Source: Pholiota molesta | Taxonomy: Eukaryota > Basidiomycota > Agaricomycetes > Agaricales > Strophariaceae | Assembly: GCA_014925825.1 (NCBI GenBank) | Contig: JACGCK010000005.1 | Coordinates: 1-64,000, forward strand | DNA length: 64,000 nt | Direction: 5' to 3' | In this document: one piece after another, positions 31,685-41,891 of the stretch | Numbering within the stretch: the stretch's first letter is position 1 | Layout of the letters: every line of letters starts with the position of its first letter | The notes under the pieces: model-generated | Database searches by the model: none | What the model was told of the DNA's origin: nothing | What the model saw: the letters and a program-made list of their open reading frames with translations, nothing else | Made by a program: the position numbers and the translations under genes

Positions 31685-33834
31685 ATGTCTGGCTATCCCT
31701 ATGGCCAATTTAATGAGGATCAGATCTATGCGAGCCACTCCGTGTCGCCGCAGCAACAGCAACCACCACAACTCCAGCAATTTCAGCAACATCAGCAGAC
31801 GCCTCAGGGCCCGCCAGGCGCATATCCACAGTGGGAAACGCTCGAACAGCTCGAGCACCAGCACCGACAACAACAAGACATGGGAATGGCCATGCATTCG
31901 CCCCTAGACTTAGATTTGACGCCCATGCAGACGCCCACTTCCGCTTCTTTCCAATCGAGACCGCTCGAAATCGACCTTGATGATTCACGACATACGGTGC
32001 CTTCGCAAACGTCGCCCATCAACGATTCCCCCATCCACCTCGTCGATCCACATATGATGCACCAACAGGCGCTCGCACAACATCAGCGCCACCAACTTCA
32101 GCAACAGCAGCAGCACCAGCTTCTCATGAGCCGTCCGGGGTCCTCAACAGGGCCGCTTCTCTTCAGCAACGCCGCACAGCCACCGACGCCCGGACCAAGT
32201 ACGAGCGCTAATCTCCCAGGCACCGCGGGCGCCGTGCGGTCTTCATCCACGCGCGGCATGCGCGCCACGGAGATGCATCCCTATTATCGCCACTCCCCCG
32301 CGCCGCCACTGCCGGGTGGTGTCGCGGCCTTCCTGCTGGGGTCGTCGTCTGCAGCTCCATCGCCTGCGGCGTCGGTGTCATCGACCAAAACTGTGGGCGC
32401 TGCGATCGTTCCGCCACGCGCGAGGAAGCCTAGCGTGCGTTTCTCGCAGCCGGACAAGGTGCCAGCCCCCGTGCCTACTGGCATGGCTCCGCGCCCGAAG
32501 AGCAGTCGATTGCAGGCCAAGGCGCCTGCTGTTCCGCCTGTTATTCGTTTACCGTTTACTGGAACCATTGAGTGAGTTTATTCGTTCAAATTGAGCTTCG
32601 GCTTTTTGACGCTCACGTGTGTATTCATTTACTGCTACAGCGCACCGCAACCAGCATCTCCGTCCTCATTCGGCGCCCAAGGAAAAGCGCATTCTCCACA
32701 GACTCAGTCACCGCTGTCCCGCGGACCTATCGACGCCTCTTCCTTCGCACAGGGCTCACCTTCCGTCCTGCAAGACCGCTCGCCGCTCGGCAATCCACAA
32801 CCACGGCCATCCCCGCATCCATCCCCCATCCCACCTCTCCCACATTCAGGATCGGCGCCTCCTCTGGCGCCTCCTCCGCGATGCGCCCGGGCGCCCAAAA
32901 GACGCCCCTGCGCCACATCCCCGCAGACATGTACTACTCGCGCTCCACGCGCACGCTCAGCGCGTCGCTCGAGGTGCCGGGCGTGCCGCGCGAGAACGTG
33001 CGCGTGACGCTGGGGACGTGCTACTTCAACCGCATCAAGTACGTGTGCGTCGTCGCGGAGAGCGACCCCGTGTTCCCGTGGGCGGCGGACGCGTACGCGG
33101 CGCCTGGGGGTCGGGGAAGCGCGCGGTCGCGCCCGTGCGCGAGGAGGAGGAGGAGGAGGAAGAGGAGGAAGGTGAGAGCGCGGGCGGCGGCGCGAGCGGG
33201 GAGCGCGCAGAGGGCGCTGCGCCGACGCAGACGACATCGACGCGCCTGAAGGCGGAATCGCCGGAGCGCACGGCGGCGGCAAGCGCGCCCTTCAGCATAC
33301 CGAAGTTCCCGGGCCTGGGGAAGCTCGTCAATCCGAATCTGCGGGAGCGGCGGTTCGGGACCTCGCGGCGGGTCATCCAGGTGCCCGCAACGACCACGGT
33401 ACGTCGTGTTCTTTTGGCCTTCCCCGCTATCCATTTGCTCCTCCCCGAATCTCCCCTGATTTCAGATATGTTGCTCGCTTCCATGTCCTTGCTTTTGTTC
33501 TCCTTTCCTGTTTGGGTTTGTGAGCGAGGTTTTGATTGGCCTGTTGTGTTTTTCCCCTTTTCTTTATTTCATGATCAATGCATTTATTGCTGCAAAATGT
33601 GCGACTTCAAAACCCTCAATGTGAACTTCGCCTATCGACCATCAACGTCAACATTCAAATATTCGATTGCAACATCTGATTTCGACAACGACAACGATTC
33701 GGTCCAACACATCCTCGACAAACCAACAGCTCCAAGACATCGACGCCTCTCTGCAAGACGGCGTGCTCACCCTGACGATCCATTGCGGCGAGCCCTTCGA
33801 AGGCGACGACGAGCTCGTCATCCCCGTGCGATGA
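31685..33834 (+). CDS. Hsp20/alpha-crystallin protein with long Q/P-rich extension (two apparent frameshifts)
   Basis: Exons 31685-32571, 32641-33398, 33730-33834. Residues 1-370 are Gln/His/Pro/Ser-rich and probably disordered. The alpha-crystallin part begins near residue 380 (TPLRHIPADMYYSRSTRTLS, then LEVPGVPRENVRVTL). An acidic Glu10 insert follows, then LRERRFGTSRRVIQVPATTT, and after a 331-nt intron the last strands DIDASLQDGVLTLTIHCGEP, ending in VIPVR. The frame changes twice in exon 2: between 32870 and 32900 (perhaps an A4 run) and at a G5 run (33106-33110). One added base at each site restores a continuous model of 548 residues that also meets exon 3 in phase. Role inferred from the family: ATP-independent chaperone, with the extension perhaps driving condensates or regulation. 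Confidence 0.78.
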
Positions 33835-36044
33835 GTTCCGGCGTCTAACCGCCGCCGATGAGCGCTGAGCATTGAGCTCTTGAGGCCTGATGACTGAGAC
33901 GTATGCAGCGTGAGCTGCGCAAGCGATACCTGTGTGAGATGAGGTTAGCGCCTCCGCGTGTGAGGCTAGTGTGTGTGAGATGAGTGCGAGTGCGAGTGCG
34001 AGTGAGCGAGTTGGACATCAAGGCCGCGTTCGTCACGCTCAAGATTTAGACGCTCAAATATTGTGATCCGCCTCAAGATTCAAGTATTCAAGACCGTTCA
34101 ACATTTTCAAGACACTCAACTCAGTTTCTCACTTCTTGGTTCCTTCCACTTCGATTTCTCTTGCTCAGTCTTTCATCATCGGTGCACCCTCAACTCATTT
34201 TCTTGGCCTGATCCTCGAGCTTCCTTTGTTTTGATGTGAACGTTCTCAGTTTTCCATTGCCTCATCTCAGCCTCAAGCTTCGGCCCTCATCAACTCTCCA
34301 AAAATATCATGATCGTCTGAACCTCACCTAACAGAACAGTTTTCGATATCATTGACACTGCGCTTTCGGCGTCTCGGGTAGTATACTTACTTCGTGTCAG
34401 GTTTGTGCCATACGAACGTGTCCCCTTTCTGTAGATAACATTCTTGACATGCGATATCTCGCCTCTCATCATGACCCATCCCCCACTATTCTCCCCTCCT
34501 TCCCAGCTGTATCTATTGGCTTTGCTTTTCTCCCATTCTTTTTTTGCTGTCCTTTCTTGCATGCTTTGAATTCCCATCCCATCACCCTGAACACCTGCAT
34601 TATTTCTCCCGCATCATATACTATTTGCTGTCTCCATTCGCATTTCTTGTACCACATCCCATTGCACCATAATCCTGTCCATCATCTCCCCTCTCGTCGT
34701 TTCGTGTATCATATCACATTTATCCTCCTAATATCTTTTCCAATCCCCGTTGAAGTTGGTAGTAATATATTTCTATTTACTACGGCCCTTTTCAGCAGTA
34801 GCGTAGCTTGTCTTGCTTGGCATGCATTATATATACGAAGTGCTAGCCAGGATCACACTCCATAAACCGCTGTTGTTGGAAAATTAGATATCTAGCTCCC
34901 ACCGTCTAAAAATCCGCTCGAATACGGTCGAAGAACACGCTTGAGAGCGACGCTAATTAGCCAGACGCTGATGATATTTACGTCTCTTAGGTTCGATGAG
35001 TATCAACGGACACGCGTGCAGAGTACACTGATGCCAAAGGCTATAGCCTAGTAATATAGTCAACGGCGGGGCACTATCAGCGCGTTTCGGGGCTCGTTTA
35101 GTAATAACATAACTTTCAGCACAGAGAATCAATGCAGTCAGAAAGCGAACCGACCCATTCCTCTCTCGTACGTGAAGCCCAAGAAAAGAAACAGATTCTA
35201 CACGGAGGCAATGAAGGCAATGATGATGGTGGCCCATGGAGATCTTAGTATACTTACCCTCTACATACCTCCTGCCGCAACGCCACCACAGGCCCCAGGG
35301 CAGGCATTACGCCATGACGTCGAGGGTAGAAGACTATCATTAGGTTTGAATTATGCACAACGTAGGACAATATCTAATCATAATCTATTCTCGACTACAA
35401 TGTGAGGGCAGCTGGGCAGTTCGGCCTAGTGAGGTCTCGCAGGGATCCTCGAAATTCGGAACCTTCAACGGGTTGCGCCTCGTTCTGAACTACATACTGT
35501 GTAGGGCCCGAGTTGCGAGTGATGTATTATTCTGACCCTTGAAATACCTTATCATCATGAAAACTCGATTCACCTTCTAGAGGCGACGAGTCTCCGCAAG
35601 AATCGGCTGTACATGTATTGATACAAGGAAGTGCAATATCACTAGGCTATAAATTACGGTTCCAAGGAGAGAAAATAAGAATAAACGGTTTACTAGTAGT
35701 GTATGTAGCTAATAGCCTACTTATGTATCGACACAAAGCCATTGTGGTTGACCGTTATTGTGTAAGATGCTTTGATTGGCAGGAATGATGAACAACCGTG
35801 ATAATAGTACGAAGGATAGATAATAGAACATTGCATAAACACGAGTCCAAGTGTATGTTAAGGGCAGAGCAAAGCCAGCGCGATGGCATAACCCTGCGTC
35901 TGTAGCGCCAGCAGTCGTGCGGATAACGGGATGCCGCACAAATGATATCCGCCCAAGCGCCGAACGGTGCGAAAAAAAAGCAGAAACCATCGGAAGGGCA
36001 AGTAACAGCAGGGAGAGGCGCCCTGCCATCCAATACCCAAACGT
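33835..36044. other. Gene-poor spacer with a short GTGCGA microsatellite
   Basis: 2.2 kb between the Hsp20-type gene and the 3' end of an F-box gene. Positions 33984-34004 hold three to four copies of GTGCGA. The stretch 34300-34800 is pyrimidine-rich on the plus strand. Open frames up to about 140 codons show no family pattern and no splice-supported extension. Confidence 0.4.
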
Positions 36045-37462
36045 TCACACCCGCTCATTCATATCATCTCCATTGATCTCGACATGGAGCTTCCCCTTCT
36101 CGGAAAACCGCTTCCATACCCCAGCTCTCACGCACCTATCCCCCTCGTCCCTCTGTGAGTCGGGCATATCGGCCCTGAGCTTCAGGGCCACTTCCAGGCG
36201 GTCAAACTTGTCGGGGAACGGCGCGAGAGCCTCCTCGATAATGCGGGGCAGCTTGCACCATGTTAGATATTCCATGGCTTGATATTCGGGCATGCCGTAG
36301 AAGCTATATGTTCCCACCTCATCGAGACTGAGAGAGATGGATATTCTCTCGATAGGCGGTGGTCGTGTTGGTTTTGATGGATCGGTGTTGGAAGATTGAA
36401 TGAAGGAAGAGAAAAGTTGGCTAAAAAGTCCACGGAAAAAGGATTCGACTACCACCGTGTGTGATTCGTGGCTATTAAGCAGTCCCTCGATGTGCAAGCA
36501 GCGGACTTCTCTTAGCAAGCGGAAGTCAACCGTAGGCATGCGCAAAACTGAAATTTCCATAAAGCCTCAAGTTAATGAAATGGCAAATATGAAATGAGAC
36601 GGGACGCACCATTGACGTCAGCCGGTAACGTAATCCATAATTTTCGTAACGTTGAACCATTTCCATCGAAATATCGCCTCAACATCGTGTTCTTCTCATC
36701 GTTGTTGTCAATATCAAGCCTGAGCGAATGGACGAATGGCATGGGGTTTTGTTCCAGCAACCATCCGAGGATCACTTGTCCAGCTTTCACGCCGTCGGTG
36801 GGATCATCCGGCAAGATTGATAATTTCCGAATGTCCAGCAAAGGTACGCGCACCAAAGTTCCAGGTGGGCGGTTTGTCAAATGGTCGTCGCCAAGGTGCT
36901 GTTCCCATCGTGAGTCTAGGGTCATCTTCGGTCGAGTTATTGAGAGTGTTTCCAACAAGGGAAGTGATGAGAGATATCCGAAAAATTTGTTCGGGCAGCG
37001 GAAAGCCACTCGGTGGGCCTCAATCACTTTGATGGCTTTCATCTCCTCCAACAGCCGCCAGAATGATACTGGAATATCCCCAGGACATAGGTCGATAAAT
37101 CGAACCGTGTTGACACGAGACAGACGCTCGCGGAGGCGTGAGTTGTCCTGCGGGACGTAATCTGGCTGTAGTGCCGTAGCTTTCGTGACTTTTGTGCGTA
37201 GTCGTGATTTTAGTTTCTCCGGTCCGTAGACGACAATTTTGGAAACCATGTTGGCGAAGCTACTCCATTGGACGTCCAAGAGCTCTAGAAAGCGACAGAG
37301 CTTATCCGATTCAAGGCTGACCTCTGAGAAGAGGTGAAAACGGCAGACGGGTATGAACTTTCGGGAGGCGAGACTGCATGACAGGAGAGTTTGGCGATCG
37401 TCGTATAAGAAATCAATAATTTCTTCGAGTGTTTCTTGCGGTAAATCGATGGAAGCCGCCAT
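36045..37462 (-). CDS. F-box-like protein
   Basis: Exons 37462-36610 and 36547-36045 with a 62-nt intron; 451 residues. The N terminus LPQETLEEIIDFLYDDRQTL with CSLASRKFIPVCRFHLF is the F-box-like opening typical of agaricomycetes, followed by Leu-rich irregular repeats and a Lys/Glu-rich C terminus. It shares only the general pattern with the pair at 18-21 kb and is not a close copy. Predicted SCF ubiquitin-ligase substrate adaptor. Start at Met 37462, with an A at -3. The gene appears intact. Confidence 0.82.
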
Positions 37463-38347
37463 AATGTCTGTTTCAATGGTAAGACAGCAGTGGATGAACC
37501 TCAGAAGAGCGAACTCACCAATGAAGTGTATGAAATCCTATGTTTGCAGAACAGTGGAGCGAGCAGTATGTATAGGCGGAAGTTGTGCGAGAGCAACTTC
37601 GAGCAACTTATTAAATAGTCTAGGCCCGCAGGTTTAATTCAATCGGGGCAGAGTAGTTGGGGCAGAGCAACCCTGAATATGAAAGCTTGAGAGGTGGAAG
37701 AGTCAGGGCCGTTCGGTCGGATTGAAATTCTGCGTCACTTCCGCCTTTCACAGAGGGTTTCTCGGGGTTCGATTCCTGAATGGTTAGAGGGATGGAACAA
37801 CATGTTGATGGCCCTGGGCAAAGCAATCCGATCTATAGCGTCGAGCAGGCATCGAGTCTGGCGGGTTCGGGATCGACCATCACTGTAAGTGACACTGTAA
37901 ACACATGGTAGACGAAGCGTAGTTGATGACTCCGATCCACAACACGAGACCAGCGTATTCGACGTTGGGTATTCTGAAATTAGGACCTTGGCTGACCTTG
38001 GTCTCAGTGACGGGTCTGAGGAGGAGGTTTGGATTCTGGAGCCAGTCAAGCTGGCAGTGTCTGAATCACAGTCACACAGCACATGATCTATGTAGCTCCG
38101 CGTCTCTCTCTGGCCCAAAAATTAAGATTCATTTCATTTTATTTCACAAACTACGTGCATGTTAATCCTCTTCTGCGCTGCTCTACAGGCTAGCATATGT
38201 TGCGACTTGGATGCGACAACAAGGTTGAGCAAAAGCAAACATGCGACAAAGAACAAACGAATAGTATTTCAAAGAGAAGTGACTGTGAAGTAAAAAAAGG
38301 TAGATAATTGCAAGATAATGGATGCGAAGATTCGGAAGCAAAATACC
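37463..38347. other. Spacer between an F-box gene and a tRNA gene
   Basis: 885 bp with no supported gene. A ggttcgattcc string at 37767 resembles a tRNA B box but has no matching stems. Confidence 0.4.
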
Positions 38348-38435
38348 TGGTTCAATCCAGGATCGAACTGGAGACCTTCTGTGAACATACGCATGCAATG
38401 TGAGACAGAAATCATGACCACTAGACCATTGAACC
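38348..38435 (-). tRNA. tRNA-Val (anticodon CAC) with a 15-nt intron
   Basis: Read on the minus strand, the acceptor stem GGTTCAA pairs fully with TTGAACC, followed by discriminator A. The anticodon stem TCTGT pairs with ACAGA. The T arm is TCCAG-TTCGATC-CTGGA. The D arm contains GGTCTAGTGG, which is also box A. The anticodon loop reads C-T-CAC-A, then a 15-nt intron (TTGCATGCGTATGTT) placed after position 37 as in other eukaryotic nuclear tRNA genes, then C38. Without the intron the tRNA is 73 nt. Anticodon CAC reads the GUG valine codon. The D-stem pairing is imperfect, so the gene could be slightly degenerate. Confidence 0.85.
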
Positions 38436-41400
38436 TATGATTGGGTGATGGTAGGTGTTTTTGTCTGCCCTGATACGCACGGCGTCTCCAACAGTGTATG
38501 GACTTGCGGTATGGACAACTGCAAAATACACTCTCTTATCATCAAACTGTAGTCATTATGTGCCGGTTCATAAGTTACTCGGAATCAGCTTCCTTGCTCA
38601 AATTATCATGATGGAATTGTTAAAGCGGAAAAGCTGTGCCAATATTCATACCTGGCGCAAACCTGGCGCAGGAATCAGGAGATGTAATGAATACGATATT
38701 CAAGCTATAAGATTCAATAAAACTGTTAAAACCAATCGCTTGTAACATTACTATCTCCCCTAGTCTTTTGTACTTATCATAGAAATAAAATGTAATCAGC
38801 ACACAAATGAAGTATACATGGCTCAAGGAATACAGAGAATAGGCTGTTCTTTACGCCCTACTCGAAATTCCAAGTACTTACTCTTGGAAAACTCGAATAT
38901 TATTACGTATGGGCGCGCGTAAAACTAAACCAGAGTTTCTATGTTAATTTTACCCTACTTTATGGTCATCCTTATACTGGGGTCCGATGTCCTCACATTG
39001 ATAATTGATACCTCGATCTGTAGAGTACGACAATCTAAAAATAGCTGATTGATCTTAGCCACCAAGATGAGTTAGCGCTCAAGCGCTCAAGGCGCTATAT
39101 AGAACCACCGAAGACTCATCCACAGTTCAGTGCCTTTATTTACCTTCGTTCCGTTAGATAAAACCCATCGCATGATTAATCTAGTGGTTCCCTCCAGAAA
39201 TGAGAAGGAGCGAGTGTCGGCGCATGACTTTACGATCCATGATCTTATCGCGTATTAGCTGTATAATAACGCCTCTGGAACTTCTGTCTCCCTGAAAAAA
39301 CACAGTATATCACTTTGCTGAGCATGTGAGCTCGATCGAACTGAACCTTCCTTGCGAGCACCCATGAATCCGTCTCCTTGGTCCTGAAAGCGCGCGCTAT
39401 CCGTATACTAGATCTACAAACTTTTATATATCGAGCTGCAATCGTATTGAATTTCTGATACGCCACGGTCTAAGCTCACAAAGCACCTTTAAAGCACATG
39501 GCAATGTTCCTTCTGTGCCAATCCTCTGGAAGCTAAGTTTAACTTTCAGGTATCGGTATTAAGGAGGGACTATCCATGCCTGATGAGGACAGTTGGCGAG
39601 ATCTTCCACGCGGCGGATTTTTGAGTCATTACCAGACATATCCTTATCAACGATACATTCTTCCTGCACATGATACGATCTAGGATAGAAAAGTGAGCAA
39701 CTCATTTCCGAACGTGAACAGACGTGAACGCATGCTACTGGGTGCATAGAAATATCTTTGTGTTCATTAATTTCAACTCCAACGGCGCTCGAGTCGGTCC
39801 AACCTCGCAGCCGCCGTTCGTGAAACGGGTTCGGACAAGAAAAAAATATAACGACAAGCATAAGCGATCCGGTTGACCGGGGATTGCACTTCCGTATGTT
39901 AAATGCTCAAACGCATCAGCGGAAAGGAACGAGGCGATCGCCAAAATAAGTGTTTAATATTAGATCGGATTGGACATACTTAGTTCGACATACAGAAGGG
40001 CAGACCAATCCTCATCAAAGGCTATTTTTGAATGTATCATATCGAACCAGACAGAAGGAAGAGGTTTGATATGTACTGTGATGCAGACAGTAATTTTCTG
40101 CCCGTGCAATAAATATCGAGGATTACAACTCTTATAACTGCCTATTGATAACATGATCAAAAGCATCTATAAATCGGTTTTACTTTTGGCATGGGATAAT
40201 TCCAGCCCCGACTCCCCCAAACCTAAAAACGAACTTCGTGACTATCGCACTTGAGCTTGAGGAGCGTTCCAAGTTGTCATTGACACTATAAGACTCACAG
40301 TAGCCCCAATCGAAATGCGCGCGCTCAAAATCTGTTCGTACCACCTTACGATATCAGAACACGATGGCATGTTCTTTTTTTCGCTACAAGTCTCTCCGAC
40401 GTCGAAGAAGGGAAAGGACGTGTGGATATACCGAAAAGAGACGGGAGCGGAGTAACCTATCTAATAGGACATACCGCCCACAATCGCGACGCTTCCAAAC
40501 TCGGAGGACGATCGTCGGTGCATGGACTTTGAAAATTCGTCATTTGAGTTTTGAGTTCAATTAGTGCCTGCGCCTAATCTGCGAGAAAGAAGTCTCGTCA
40601 TCATCGATGTTTTTCGCCTACCGACGCTTTGGTCTGGGAAGCCAGCCCGGCCGTCTGCTGCGAGGCCCCCGCTCGATTCCCACATCCATGTGCTTACACA
40701 GACTAAGTGGCATGCGGTTCACGCAGACTGCCAGTCACGATTAGGTAGAGAAAAGAAAACGTACTACCGCGTCGGCATGACTCGATCTCCACACCAGACG
40801 CCTGCGTCTGTCCAGATAGTGGATTTCTACAAGTCCAGGTGGCAGGACGATTTTGTGGTTATAATAGGACTCGAACTGACCTGAATCGAACGTGGCAAGC
40901 GGTGTGAGAGAGAAGCGCAACTGCAGAGCTACAGAAATATGTACATCCAATTATACATACCCAGGCTCCAGGGGAAAATGCCGAAGAAAAAGAAGGGGTG
41001 TGATTTAAGGACGAGGGGGCGGAAATGAGGGTTTGATAGAGATACCAACATCTATAAGGATAAGCTTACAACAGATCGAAATCTGGACAAAAGGGACCGA
41101 GCAGGGGGGAAGAATTGAAGAAGCCAAAGAAGAGGAAGATGATGATAATAGAGGTTGAAGAAGGTCCACAAACGGATCAGGGGATTCAGAGTGAAAGAAA
41201 GAGAGGTGGGTCCTAAGCAGATCCCAATTTTTGTACCGCAGAATACCCTAATAGTTCCATCAAAAAAGCCAAAAGAAAGAAGTAGCGCAGCCTTCAAAAT
41301 GTAGGTAAGCATATTCGGAGACATTGAGAAAGAGATAAAATATGATTTTTCCCAATCATTTTTATAGATACAAGGTCCTTGAAGGACAAACTAAATGCAT

Positions 41401-41891
41401 ATTGAAGGCGGTGCGAGAGATGGGGGATAAATGCAGGTGTAAGAGATTCCTTATGATGATGGAGTATTCTCCGAATGAAGTCGCGCCTTTTGTACAGGGG
41501 GTTGGCGGCATGGACAGATCTGGGTGGTGAGAGATGAGGATGTCGATGAGGGGTACATCTGGGTAATGTGAATGGTTGCGGGTATGGATAGTTGGATAGA
41601 TCCTTTGGATAACAAGAAAACGAGAACAGCAAGATTAACAGGAAACGTGTTTCGTTCGTTCTACACCGCCTTCCGATCGCATAAGTGCAGAGGAAGGGTC
41701 GTAGCCAGAGTTTTTGGATCGTGGGCGTCGTGTAGTCGTAATATGAAATGGTACAAGATATGAATCGCGCGAGATTGCCACGACTAGCGCTAGAAATTGG
41801 GAATCCAAAGATGAAGAGGGAATCATTGAGGATGGTATTGCCACGATGCAAAACACCGTTGGGCGAACTAAAGTGTGAACGCAGAAAACTT
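38436..41891. other. Large gene-poor spacer (about 3.5 kb)
   Basis: AT-rich DNA with many short frames on both strands. None shows a family pattern or a chain of splice-linked frames. Degenerate tRNA-like strings near 40620-40690 and 40868 were examined and rejected. It may be decayed transposon or pseudogene sequence, but no termini, repeats or coding motifs remain visible. Confidence 0.4.

Noticed and set aside
32763..32850. A hidden intron instead of a frameshift in the Hsp20-type gene (acceptor cacattcag)
   Set aside because: No donor with an acceptable GT context gives the needed phase. A one-base deletion explains this site and the second one at the G5 run in the same exon.
33115..33250. 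Trinucleotide (GAG) tract read as a microsatellite
   Set aside because: It is coding (Glu run) within the Hsp20-type gene in the frame joined on both sides.
37756..37790. tRNA-like B-box string ggttcgattcc
   Set aside because: No T-stem, acceptor stem or box A at the right distance.
40620..40900. Possible degenerate tRNA-derived repeat (gctcgattccc and ggactcgaact strings)
   Set aside because: Neither string has matching stems, a box A partner, a poly-A tail or flanking repeats.
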